NCBI GenBank assembly: GCA_963777045.1
Contig: CAVZPD010000026.1
Span: 1-64,000 of the forward strand
From: JAPSGM01 sp963777045
GTDB taxonomy: Bacteria > Chloroflexota > Limnocylindria > QHBO01
Length of the DNA: 64,000 nucleotides
Reading direction: 5' to 3'
The notes under the pieces are model-generated. The model was not told where the DNA came from and did not search any database. It worked only from the letters and a program-made list of their open reading frames with translations. Each line of letters opens with the position of its first letter. The stretch's first letter is position 1. A program made the position numbers and the translations under genes. Positions 10,651 to 18,885 of this stretch are shown here, in pieces.

Positions 10651-11685
10651 TTACGGGGCGGGTGGCTCGATCGCGGCGATCTCCGTCTCGAACTGCTCGC
10701 GCATGCGGCGCTTCTCGCCGGGGTCCAGCCAGCTGGCCTCGACGCCGGCGAGCGCAACCTCGCCCATCTCCCGCCACGGCATCCCCAGCTCGCGGGCCAC
10801 GGACCGATACTCGCGCCCCAGATCGAGGTCGGTCATCGCCGGGTCATCGGTGTTGAGGGTGACCAGCAGGCCGGCCTCGCGCATGCGACGGAACGGGTGG
10901 TCGGCCAGGCGGTCGTAGCGGTTGGCGATGACGATATTCGAGTTCGGGCAGACGTCGAGCGGGATCTGGGCCGCCGCGACCCGCGCGGTCAGCTCGGGAT
11001 CCTCCAGGATCGCGATGCCGTGGTCGATGCGCTCGATCTGCAGCGCCTCGATCGCCGTGGCGATATTGTCTGCTCCCGAGTCCTCACCGGCGTGCGAAGT
11101 GACGTGGAAGCCGGCGCCGCGGGCGGCGGCGAAGGCACTGGCGTAGTCACGCGGGTCGACGCCGCGCTCGGTCGAATCCATGCCGATGCCGATGAGGCGC
11201 TCGCCGAGGCCGACGCGTCGCACCTCCGCTGCCTGTTCCACGAGCTCCTGCGCCGGTCCCGGGCCGTAAGAGCGGTCGATGTCGCAGATCAGCGCGCAGC
11301 GGACCCCCGTGTCCTCCTCCGCCCGTTCGATGCCGCGCGTGAGCCCCGAGACGATCTCGCGCAGCTGCTGCCCGGCCTCGAGATGACGGGCGGGCGTGAA
11401 GAACATCTCTCGGTAGCGCAGCCCGTGCGGGGCCGCGTCGACGATCGACTCGTAGGCGGCACGCGCCCAGTCGTCGGGATCGGTGAGCAGCGACTGGACG
11501 AGCCAGAAGGTCTCAAGGAACGAGTTCAGGGAGGTGTAGCGGTAGAGCTGGGTGGGGTCGACGGTGGGAAGCTCTCGCCCGTTCTTGCGCGCCAGCTCCA
11601 CCACCGTCGCCGGCCTGATCGTGCCCTCCACGTGGCAGTGCAGCTCGACCTTCGGGATGGCGTCGAACGCGTCCGGTTCGTGCAT
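10651..11685 (-). CDS. add: Adenosine/adenine deaminase family protein
   Basis: A 344-residue TIM-barrel zinc deaminase. Metal and catalytic motifs: ELHCHVEGT (two zinc His), SHAGED (catalytic Glu), IDHGIAI (His), and LNTDDPAM (zinc and catalytic Asp). HVEGT is commoner in adenine deaminases than the HLDG of adenosine deaminases, while LNTDDP is typical of adenosine deaminase, so the exact purine is uncertain. It would feed inosine or hypoxanthine to the xanthine-dehydrogenase-type enzyme upstream. The ATG is 7 bases from a TATACT box shared with the divergent neighbour. Confidence 0.85.
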   Translation of the reverse strand: MHEPDAFDAIPKVELHCHVEGTIRPATVVELARKNGRELPTVDPTQLYRYTSLNSFLETFWLVQSLLTDPDDWARAAYESIVDAAPHGLRYREMFFTPARHLEAGQQLREIVSGLTRGIERAEEDTGVRCALICDIDRSYGPGPAQELVEQAAEVRRVGLGERLIGIGMDSTERGVDPRDYASAFAAARGAGFHVTSHAGEDSGADNIATAIEALQIERIDHGIAILEDPELTARVAAAQIPLDVCPNSNIVIANRYDRLADHPFRRMREAGLLVTLNTDDPAMTDLDLGREYRSVARELGMPWREMGEVALAGVEASWLDPGEKRRMREQFETEIAAIEPPAP

Positions 11686-11692
11686 TGCCGTC

Positions 11693-11700
11693 AGTATATG
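11693..11700. promoter_or_regulatory. Overlapping bidirectional -10 boxes
   Basis: The 8-base AGTATATG contains TATACT on the minus strand (7 bases before the deaminase ATG 11685) and TATATG on the plus strand (5 bases before ATG 11706). The two start codons are only 20 bases apart, so neither transcript can have a leader if these boxes are used. Confidence 0.4.
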
Positions 11701-11705
11701 GACCC

Positions 11706-12281
11706 ATGCATGAGCGGCACGACGTGGCGGCGGTGGTCCTGGCGGCGGGTGAGTCGCGGCGGTTCGGTTCGCCCAAGCAGCTGGCGCTGATCGAGGGTCG
11801 CACGCTGCTCGAGCACGTCCTGGAGCGAGCGCGAGAGGCGGACCTGCGTCCGCTGGTGGCGGTGGTGCCGGTATGGCTCACGCGTCCAGCCGCGATGTCA
11901 GACGAAGCGGCCCTGCGCTGGGTCCGCAACGCGGATCCCGAGCGAGGGATGAGCCACTCGCTGCGCCTGGGCTTCGCAGCGTTGCCGGACGAGATCACGG
12001 CCGCGATCGTCCTGCTCGGCGATCAGCCGGCCGTCCCGGTGGAGCACCTGCGTGCGCTGGTGGGCGGCCGCGGCCCGCGTCCGTTCGTTGCCACCTTGAG
12101 CCGGAACGTCCTGCAGCCGCCGGCGCTCATCGAGCGAAGCCACTTCGGTGACGTGCAGGCGCCGGCCGGGGACATCGGCCTGCGAATGGTTCTGCGCTCC
12201 AACCGACACCTGGTGACCGCGGTGCCGGCCGCCCATCCGATTGCCGACGTCGACACCCTCGGGGACCTGCCGGGCAGCTAG
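11706..12281 (+). CDS. MocA/MobA-like molybdenum cofactor nucleotidyltransferase
   Basis: A 191-residue NTP-transferase with the signature LAAGESRRFGSPKQL at residues about 9-23 and the metal-binding GDQP later. In the family this is CTP:molybdopterin cytidylyltransferase (MocA) or GTP:molybdopterin guanylyltransferase (MobA); the proximity of a xanthine-dehydrogenase-type enzyme, which uses the cytosine or dinucleotide cofactor, favours MocA. I chose ATG 11706 over the in-frame TTG 11685 because the protein homology starts there and a TATATG box precedes it. It is divergent from the deaminase gene. Confidence 0.75.
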   Translation: MHERHDVAAVVLAAGESRRFGSPKQLALIEGRTLLEHVLERAREADLRPLVAVVPVWLTRPAAMSDEAALRWVRNADPERGMSHSLRLGFAALPDEITAAIVLLGDQPAVPVEHLRALVGGRGPRPFVATLSRNVLQPPALIERSHFGDVQAPAGDIGLRMVLRSNRHLVTAVPAAHPIADVDTLGDLPGS

Positions 12282-12329
12282 GCCGTGCTCAATCGGGCAG
12301 GGCGGCCATCCTGGCGCCGTCGCCGCGCG

Positions 12330-12335
12330 TAGAAT
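12330..12335 (+). promoter_or_regulatory. -10 box upstream of ruvB
   Basis: TAGAAT, 7 bases before the ATG of the short upstream ORF at 12343. No good -35 is visible, and I saw no LexA-type operator next to it. Confidence 0.4.
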
Positions 12336-12342
12336 CGGTCGC

Positions 12343-12384
12343 ATGTTCGATTCGGCCAGGCGGGAAGGCAGGGCGGGGGCGTGA
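12343..12384 (+). CDS. 13-codon upstream ORF coupled to ruvB
   Basis: ATG to TGA encoding MFDSARREGRAGA. It begins 7 bases after the TAGAAT box, so it would be leaderless, and its TGA overlaps the ruvB GTG (GTGA, 12381-12384). The arrangement suggests ribosomes load on the leaderless ATG and re-initiate at ruvB, whose own Shine-Dalgarno is weak (GGGCGGGGGC). Translation is inferred only. Confidence 0.35.
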   Translation: MFDSARREGRAGA

Positions 12385-13427
12385 CGATCGAGCGCATCAC
12401 CAGCGCCGAGGCCGCCGAAGAGGAGCTCGCGCTCGAATCGACCGTCCGTCCGCGACGCCTGGACGAGTTCGCCGGGCAGGAGCGCGTCAAGGAGAACCTC
12501 GCCATCCTGATCGACGCTGCTCGCCAGCGGAGCGAGCCGGTCGACCACATCCTGCTCTACGGCCCGCCGGGCCTGGGCAAGACCACGTTGGCGAACATCG
12601 TCGCGGCCGAGCTTGGCGCGCAGATTCGGACCACCAGCGGGCCGGCGATCGAGCGGGCCGGCGACCTCGCCGCGGTCCTCACCAGCCTCTCGCGCGGGGA
12701 CGTGCTGTTCATCGACGAGATCCATCGGCTCAGCCATGCGGTGGAAGAGATCCTCTACCCGGCCATGGAGGACTTCGCCCTGGACGTCGTGCTCGGCAAG
12801 GGGCCGGGGGCGCGGACCGTCAGGCTGCAGATCGAGCAGGTGACGGTGGTCGGGGCGACCACGCGCGTGGGCGCCATCACCGGTCCGCTCCGCGATCGCT
12901 TCGGCGCAACGTACCGGCTCGACTACTACACGCAGGCCGACCTGGAGCAGATTCTGCGCCGCAGCGCCGACATCCTGGAGATCGAGCTTGCGCCCGAGGC
13001 GGCCTCCACGGTGGCTCGCCGCTCGCGCGGCACGCCGCGCATCGCCAATCGGCTTCTCAAGCGCGTGCGCGACTTCGCCCAGGTCCGAGGTGGGGGAGAC
13101 GGCATGGTGACGCCCGAGCTGGCCAACGACGCACTGGATCTTCTGGAGATCGACGCGCGCGGACTGGATGCCATGGACCGCCAGCTGCTGCGCGCCATGG
13201 CCGATCACCACAACGGCGGTCCGGTGGGCCTCTCGACGATGGCCGCGACCGTCAGCGAGCCGGTGGAGACGATCGAGGACGTGGTCGAACCCTACCTGAT
13301 GCAGATCGGGCTGCTGGCGCGAACCTCTCGCGGTCGACAGCTGACTGATGGCGGCTGGCGCCACCTTGGCCTGGCACCACCGGCCGACGCCAGCGCGCCG
13401 GCACGGCAACCCGGGCTCTTCGACTAG
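12381..13427 (+). CDS. ruvB: Holliday junction branch migration helicase RuvB
   Basis: A 348-residue AAA+ motor driving branch migration with RuvA. Walker A is GPPGLGKTT near residue 60, Walker B is LFIDEIHRL, sensor-1 is VGATTR and the arginine-finger region is GPLRDRFG; the C-terminal winged helix ends with the usual EPYLMQIGLLARTSRGR. Its start is GTG 12381. Unlike many genomes, ruvA and ruvC are not adjacent. A DUF2905 gene follows after 4 bases and queA lies downstream, a familiar neighbourhood interrupted here by a permease gene. Confidence 0.97.
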   Translation: MTIERITSAEAAEEELALESTVRPRRLDEFAGQERVKENLAILIDAARQRSEPVDHILLYGPPGLGKTTLANIVAAELGAQIRTTSGPAIERAGDLAAVLTSLSRGDVLFIDEIHRLSHAVEEILYPAMEDFALDVVLGKGPGARTVRLQIEQVTVVGATTRVGAITGPLRDRFGATYRLDYYTQADLEQILRRSADILEIELAPEAASTVARRSRGTPRIANRLLKRVRDFAQVRGGGDGMVTPELANDALDLLEIDARGLDAMDRQLLRAMADHHNGGPVGLSTMAATVSEPVETIEDVVEPYLMQIGLLARTSRGRQLTDGGWRHLGLAPPADASAPARQPGLFD

Positions 13428-13431
13428 GCCG

Positions 13432-13644
13432 ATGTCCCCGGAGATCGGCCGAATCGTGCTCCTGGTCGGGCTGCTGCTGGTGATCGTCGGCGGGCTGGCC
13501 ATGATCGGGATTCGCCTGCCTATCGGGCGGCTTCCGGGGGATATCGCCATCGAGGGCGAGCACGGTGGCATCTACATCCCACTCGGCACCATGCTGGTCG
13601 TCTCGGTCGTGCTGACCCTGCTCTTCTATTTCCTGCGCCGCTGA
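13432..13644 (+). CDS. DUF2905 small membrane protein
   Basis: A 70-residue protein with two predicted transmembrane helices: VLLVGLLLVIVGGLAMIG and the C-terminal TMLVVSVVLTLLFYFL. Between them is the family block IRLPIGRLPGDIAIEGEHGGIYIPLG (quoted region residues about 27-52). It is typical of DUF2905, which is often found beside ruvB and queA. Function unknown. The ATG is 4 bases after the ruvB stop. Confidence 0.85.
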   Translation: MSPEIGRIVLLVGLLLVIVGGLAMIGIRLPIGRLPGDIAIEGEHGGIYIPLGTMLVVSVVLTLLFYFLRR

Positions 13645-13651
13645 CCAGCAC

Positions 13652-13735
13652 CTCCGACAGCGGCCGGCAGGTGCGAAATGCGGGCGCGGGCTTCGATGCG
13701 TCGGAGTAGGCTCCACCACGGGCACCGGTGGCCCG
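13652..13735 (+). promoter_or_regulatory. Possible structured leader of the purine permease gene
   Basis: A 7-base pair stem CTCCGAC (13652-13658) / GTCGGAG (13700-13706) encloses a 41-base loop, followed by a hairpin CGGGC-ACCGGTG-GCCCG at about 13719-13735. The permease GTG is at 13781. I do not recognise a known purine riboswitch consensus here, so it may be ordinary GC-rich structure. Confidence 0.2.
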
Positions 13736-13780
13736 CTTCATGTCGGGATCACGCGTGCCAGGAGCGGAGGGTGATCCAGA

Positions 13781-15182
13781 GTGTCAGTACAGGTAACCGA
13801 AGGACCGCATAGCGAGGCAGCCGCGCCGGGCGCCGGTGCTGGTGGCCTTGATCGGTTCTTCAAGCTCACCGAGCGGGGGACCACCGTCGGCACGGAGGTG
13901 AAGGCCGGCATCACCACCTTCCTGGTGATGGCCTACATCATCTTCCTCAACCCGCTGATCCTCTCGAACATGTTCGAGACCGGGTCGGCCGAGCAGCTCG
14001 CGTTCATTCCCGCAGCGGCGGCGGCCACGGCGCTGCTCGCCGGCGTGCTCACGATTGCCATGGGCCTCGTCTCAAACTACCCGATCGCCCTGGCCGCCGG
14101 CCTGGGGATCAACGGCATCGTGGCCTTCACCCTCGTGCTTGGCCTGGGACTCTCGCCGGCCGCGGCCATGGGCGTCATCGTGCTCGAGGGACTCGTGGTC
14201 CTCGTGCTCGTCGTCGTCGGCCTGCGGGAGGCGATCATGAACGCCGTCCCGCTCGCGCTGAAGCGGGCCATTGGCGTGGGCATCGGCCTCTTCATCCTGT
14301 TCATCGGCTTCTCGGATGCGGGCCTGATCGTGGCCGGCAGCGGGACGCCGGTAGCCTTCGTCTTTCCGAACAGCACGCTCGCCTGGCTCTCGCTGCTCGG
14401 GCTCGGCCTGACCGTCGTCCTCTTCGTCGCTGCAGGTCCAGGCGGCGCTACTCATCAGCATCCTCGTCATGTCGATCGTGAGCTTCATCATCGGGTTCAC
14501 CACGTTCCCCGAGAACGCCAGCTTCGTTCCCGATTTCTCGACGCTCGGTGCGTTCGATCTTGGCGGGGTCTGGTCGCTGGGCGCGCTGGCGGCAATCCTC
14601 ACCATCTTCGCGATCATGCTCACCGACTTCTTCGACACGATGGGCACGGCGACGGCCATCACCGAGCAGGCGGGGCTCACCACCGAGGACGGCCAGGTCC
14701 CGGACATCGGGCGCGTCCTGCTGGTCGACTCGATCGGAGCGGTCGCCGGGGGCGCCGCGGGCATCAGCTCCAACACCAGCTACATCGAGAGCGCGGCCGG
14801 CGTGGCCGAGGGTGGCCGGACCGGCCTGACGGCCGTCATCACCGGCCTCCTCTTCCTGGTCGCGGTCCTCGTCACGCCCCTGGCGGGGATGGTTCCCTTC
14901 GCCGCGACGGCGCCGGTCCTGATCGTGGTCGGCTACCTGATGGCGACCCTCATCAAGGACATCGACTTCGTGGACGTCGAGGAGGGCTTCCCGGCGCTTC
15001 TCGGGATCATCCTGATGCCGATCACCTTCAGCATCACCGTCGGCATCGGCGCCGCCTTCATCAGCTGGGTGCTGATCAAGGCGGTACGCGGCAAGTTCAG
15101 CGAGATCCACGTGCTGATGTGGGTGGTCGCGCTGGCCTTCGTGGTCTACTTCGCCCAGGACTGGATCAACAGCATCATCTGA
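13781..15182 (+). CDS. NCS2-family purine permease (one frameshift as read)
   Basis: A membrane transporter of the AzgA/PbuG (adenine-guanine-hypoxanthine) branch, about 466 residues with 12-14 helices. Marks of the family are the N-terminal GTEVKAGITTFLVMAYIIFLNP segment (residues about 37-60), GLGINGIVAFT, and downstream TDFFDTMGT, SIGAVAGGAAGISSNTSYIESAAGV. The frame changes at about 14437, where two bases appear to be missing or one added; after it VQAALLISILVMSIVSF continues the family pattern. The GTG start follows AGGAGCGGAGG. It brings purines in for the deaminase and xanthine-dehydrogenase-type enzymes nearby. A strong hairpin follows. Confidence 0.9.
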
Positions 15183-15199
15183 CCCTCCATGCACCGATG

Positions 15200-15227
15200 G
15201 CGCCCGGCCGGGCCTCCGGCCGGGCGC
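15200..15227 (+). terminator. Terminator-like hairpin after the permease gene
   Basis: A perfect 12-base-pair stem (GCGCCCGGCCGG / CCGGCCGGGCGC) with a GCCT loop, 18 bases after the permease stop. It is followed by TACGCTTTCCC rather than a clean T-run, so termination may be incomplete or factor-aided. The queA ATG is only 18 bases beyond it. Confidence 0.6.
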
Positions 15228-15244
15228 TACGCTTTCCCTCACCG

Positions 15245-16327
15245 ATGACCGATGCACAGCCTCCGGCCCGACTGCGGGTCGACGACTTCGACTACCGGCT
15301 GCCCGCCGCGGCGATCGCGCAGGTACCCGCCGAGCCACGTGACGCGGCTCGCCTCCTGGTTCTCGATCGTGCCGCGTCCAAGCCCGGCCGCCCCGCACTG
15401 ACGCACCGCGTCTTCGCCGAGCTGGCAGCTGAGCTCGATCCCAAGGACCTGCTGGTCGTCAACGACTCCCGCGTCATCCCCGCCCGCCTGCGCGGCGCGA
15501 CGGGACACCGGTGGTGAGGCCGAGGTACTCGTCCTGCGACGGATGGAGGACGGATCGGGCCGATGGGAGGGCCTGGTCCGTCCATCGCGCCGCATCGGCA
15601 TCGGCGATCGGCTCCAACTGCGCAGCGGCGACCTGGTCGAGGTGGGAGAGCGGCTCGGCCAGGGGACCCGCGCGATCCGCTTCTTCCGCGACCCGCTGGC
15701 CGTCATGGCCGCGGCCGGCGAGATGCCGTTGCCCCCGTACATCAAGCGCCGCGATGCCCCCGCGGAGCGATACCAGACCGTCTATGCCAGGCCGCCCGGC
15801 TCGGCCGCGGCTCCGACCGCGGGGCTGCACTTCACGCCGGGACTCCTGGCCTCGCTGGAGAAGGCGGGGGTGCAACGCACCTCGGTGACGCTGCACGTTG
15901 GCCTCGATACGTTTCGTCCGCTCGAGGGCGAGTTCATCGACGAGCACCGCATCCACAGCGAGTGGTACGAGGTGCCGCTTGCGGCGAGCCGAGCGCTCGG
16001 GCGCGCGCGCCGCGAGGGCGGTCGGATCGTGGCCGTGGGCACCACCAGCGTGCGGGTCCTGGAGACGGCCGCGCAGCGCCGGGGGGCGAAGGGATGGAGC
16101 GACCTCTACATCTCGCCGCCGTTCGCCTTCCGGCGGTGGACGCGCTGATCACGAACTTCCACCTGCCGCGCAGCTCGCTCCTGCTGCTGGTGACCGCCTT
16201 CGTGCAGTCGGGCATGGCCGACGTCACCGAATACGAGGCCCGCGATACCCTGCTCGCCGCCTACCGCGCGGCTCTCGACGCGGGCTACCGGTTCTTCAGC
16301 TTCGGCGACGCCATGCTGATCCGCTGA
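15245..16327 (+). CDS. queA: tRNA preQ1 S-adenosylmethionine ribosyltransferase-isomerase QueA (two frameshifts as read)
   Basis: QueA transfers and rearranges the ribosyl group of SAM onto preQ1 in tRNA, giving epoxyqueuosine. Visible family blocks: FDYRLP, LLVVNDSRVIPARL, TGGEAEVLVL, PPYIKR, ERYQTVYA, PTAGLHFT, TLHVGLDTFRP and TNFHLPRSSLL. The frame shifts at about 15503, where dropping one G from GGG gives ATDTGGEAE, and at about 16132, where adding a G to CGGCGG gives RRVDALITNF. Total length about 360 is normal for the family. tgt, the preceding step in the pathway, is 1.3 kb downstream. Confidence 0.9.
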
Positions 16328-16414
16328 CGGCCGCGATCGCTTCCCGGCTGGCCAAGCCGGGCGTACCCTTGGACCGATGTATCTGAACACCCACAAGGAA
16401 CAGGAGGCCTGCGC

Positions 16415-17038
16415 ATGGCAGACGAGCGTGAGATCGGACGCCGGGTCAAGGAGAGCGTGATCGGCACCATCAAGGGCACCGGGGAGGTCGGCGAAGCCGC
16501 GGTTGGGACCCTGTCGTCACTCGTTCAGCGCACCGTCAAGGAGATCGGCGGCGCCGGCTCAACCGCGGCCGACCTGGCCGTTGGAGCGGTGAAGGGCACC
16601 ATCGGCGCCGTCGGTGACGTCGCTGGCTTGAGCGCGCTGACGGCCGCCAACACCATCAGCACCACCGCCACCGCCGCCTCGTCGGCGGCCACCTCGGTCG
16701 GCAACGCGGCGAAGGCCGCGGTGGTCGGGGCGGTGCGCGGGTCCGCCGATGCCGGCATGGAGACGATGGACGCCATCGGCCAGACCAGCCGAACGGCCGT
16801 CTCGGAGGCGTCGTCGATCGGAGCCGATATCACCGCTGCCGCCGTCGGCGCCGTCGAGGGCGCCATCCAGGTGGCGCGCGACACGAGCCTCAACGCCGAG
16901 GAGGCGGCGTCAGCCGCTGCGACCGGCGCCGTCGATGCGGCAGGGAACATCGGCGAGGCTGCCGGCAGGCGCGTTCGCGCGGCCGTCGAGGGAACGATCA
17001 ACGGCGTCAAGGTGGTCGTGAAGTCGACCGTGAGCTGA
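16415..17038 (+). CDS. Ala/Gly-rich amphipathic repeat protein, LEA-like
   Basis: A 207-residue protein of unknown function. It contains no Pro, Phe, Tyr, Trp, His or Cys at all, and consists of repeated helices built on a loose motif A-V-x-G-A-V-(K/R/E)-G-(T/S/A): LAVGAVKGTIGA (about 57), AVVGAVRGSADA (about 103), AAVGAVEGAIQV (about 143) and AAVEGTINGVKV (near the end). This resembles late-embryogenesis-abundant or apolipoprotein-like amphipathic proteins that protect membranes or proteins during desiccation; that role is inference. An AGGAGG Shine-Dalgarno lies 8 bases before the ATG. A hairpin follows the stop. Its 3' end overlaps the convergent gene by 32 bases. Confidence 0.7.
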   Translation: MADEREIGRRVKESVIGTIKGTGEVGEAAVGTLSSLVQRTVKEIGGAGSTAADLAVGAVKGTIGAVGDVAGLSALTAANTISTTATAASSAATSVGNAAKAAVVGAVRGSADAGMETMDAIGQTSRTAVSEASSIGADITAAAVGAVEGAIQVARDTSLNAEEAASAAATGAVDAAGNIGEAAGRRVRAAVEGTINGVKVVVKSTVS

Positions 17039-17624
17039 CGGCCCGGGGCGCTAGCTGCGAGGGGGCAAACCAAGCCGCCGCTCGAGATCGAGCGGCGGCT
17101 CCTCTCTCGAGATCGGGCTCGATCCGGATCGGCGGGCGGGGCGCCCCGGGCGCCGGCGGGCTCGCCGGGAGCCGCTGCGGCTCTTCGGCGACCTGCCCCG
17201 CGGGTTCGGCCATCACCGCGCAGGCGGCAGCGAACTGCGCGAGCGCCCGTCCCAGCTCCGCCGTCTCGGAGAGCACATCCAGGCTTGGGCGCGCGATCCG
17301 CAGCCGCCAGCGGGTCTCGTGCTCGTGCGCCCACAGCCGCGAGGTCTCGCCGCGCAGGTCGACGCCATGGACCGCCTGCCAGGGATAGAGGCGCACGCTC
17401 AGGCTGTACCGCGCGCTGGTCGTCCGCGGGCCGTACCACGTGTCGAGGAGGCCGAGCTCGGTCGCCACCAGCAGCCGGCGCTCCTCCTCCTCGCGCCCGG
17501 TGGCCGTGGCGAAGATGGCCACGTCGCTGACGCCGAGCGCCCGCAGGTGGAGCCCGATCCACTCGCGCAGCTCATCGTTGAGGTAGGGGTGGCGTGGCCA
17601 GTCCGAAAGTCTCACGAGGCCCAT
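17007..17624 (-). CDS. Conserved-looking hypothetical protein
   Basis: A 205-residue protein I cannot name. Residues 1-110 are well-behaved (LSDWPRHPYLNDELREWIGL, EEEERRLLVATELGLLDTW, SLSVRLYPWQAVHGVDLRGE) and look like a small alpha/beta or PH-like domain. Beyond about 140 it becomes Pro/Arg/Ala-rich and runs over the hairpin at 17073-17100 and into the end of the neighbour, so the true C-terminus may be shorter. It is divergent from tgt with 16 bases between starts. Confidence 0.55.
   Translation of the reverse strand: MGLVRLSDWPRHPYLNDELREWIGLHLRALGVSDVAIFATATGREEEERRLLVATELGLLDTWYGPRTTSARYSLSVRLYPWQAVHGVDLRGETSRLWAHEHETRWRLRIARPSLDVLSETAELGRALAQFAAACAVMAEPAGQVAEEPQRLPASPPAPGAPRPPIRIEPDLERGAAARSRAAAWFAPSQLAPRAVSSRSTSRPP
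17073..17100 (+). terminator. Hairpin downstream of the LEA-like gene
   Basis: A perfect 12-base-pair stem (AGCCGCCGCTCG / CGAGCGGCGGCT) with an AGAT loop, 34 bases after the stop at 17038. It is followed by CCTCTCTC rather than T-residues, so it is a terminator candidate, possibly serving both convergent genes. Confidence 0.55.
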
Positions 17625-17640
17625 AGCCTATCCTCTCGCG

Positions 17641-18806
17641 GTGAGCTCGGCCAGCGCTGATCGGTCCCCGGGCGGGCCGGTCACCTTCAGCGTTCAGCGG
17701 ACCGATGTCGGCCGCGCGCGCCTCGGCCAGCTCGATCACCCCGCACGGGACCATCGACACGCCGCAGTTCATGCCGGTCGGCACGCAGGCGACCGTCAAG
17801 AGCCTGACGCCCGGCGACCTGCGCGCGGCCGGCACGCAGGTCCTCCTCGGCAACACCTACCACCTCTCGCTGCGCCCCGGCCACGAGCGGATCGCCCGGC
17901 TGGGCGGCCTCCATCGGTTCATGGGCTGGGACGGCGCGATCCTGACCGATTCGGGCGGCTTCCAGGTCTTCAGCCTGGCGCATCTCGGGCGGGTCGACGA
18001 CGACGGCGTGACGTTCGCCAGCCATCTCGACGGCTCTCCGCATCGGCTCACGCCGGAGACGGCGATCGAGATCCAGGAGGCGCTCGGCAGCGACATCGCG
18101 ATGGCCTTCGACCAGCTGATCGATCCCGACCGGCCGCGCGCCGAGGTCCACGATGCCATGGCGCGCACGCATCGCTGGGCGGAGCGATGCCTGCGCGCGC
18201 ACACGCGCCGCGGACCAGGCGCTCTTCGGCATCGTGCAGGGCGGCGTCGACGCCGAGCTCCGCCGCGAGAGCGTCGCGGCCGTGGCGGCGCTTGCCGTTC
18301 GACGGGATCGCCATCGGCGGCCTCTCGGTGGGGGAGACGAAGGCGGAGATGGCGACGCACGCTCGACGTGGTGGCCGATGCGCTGGGCGAGCGATGCGCG
18401 GGTGCGGTACCTGATGGGCGTCGGCTCGCCGGTCGACTTCTTCACCGGCGTGGAGCGCGGCATCGACCTGTTCGACTGCGTGCTGCCCACGCGCGTGGCC
18501 CGCAACGGCCAGCTCTGGACGAGCGGCGGCAAGCTGAACCTGCGCAACGCGCGGTTCCCGGACGACCCGTCGCCGGTGGACGCCGCCTGCAGCTGCGAGA
18601 CGTGCCGCAACCACTCGCGCGCCTACCTTGCGCACCTGTTCCGCGCCGAGGAGCTGCTCGCGTATCGCCTCGCCTCGCTCCATAACGTCACCTATACTCT
18701 CGATCTGATGCGACGCATCCGCGGCGCCCTCGCGGATGGAACGTTCGGATCGCTGCGCGACGTCGTCACGGAGCGAGTACGCAAGCACGGGCGCGGACGA
18801 GGGTAA
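17641..18806 (+). CDS. tgt: Queuine tRNA-ribosyltransferase Tgt (five frameshifts as read)
   Basis: Tgt exchanges guanine 34 of GUN-anticodon tRNAs for preQ1. Family text is continuous once frames are joined: VTFSVQRTD, TPQFMPVGTQATVKSL, LLGNTYHL, LTDSGGFQVFSL, ALFGIVQGGV, DGIAIGGLSVGE, RYLMGVGSP, FDCVLPTRVARNG, and zinc ligands CSCETC with a later HL-F. Frame switches lie at about 17742, 18210, 18288, 18364 and 18394; each is fixed by removing one base, for example the extra T in CTTGCCG at 18288. The GTG start is 6 bases after TATCCT (17629-17634), suggesting a leaderless mRNA. It works after QueA's substrate step in queuosine synthesis. Confidence 0.9.
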
Positions 18807-18885
18807 GCGGCCGGTAAGGGACCGATAAGGCCCCGCCGGGCACGCTAGCGGGCACCGCGACCGCCAGATCGGAGGTCTGCTGAAG

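Noticed and set aside
16525..17562. A 345-codon minus-strand frame overlapping two genes
   Set aside because: It runs antisense through the repeat protein and out of frame with the hypothetical gene at 17007-17624; composition is shadow-like and no start has a ribosome site.
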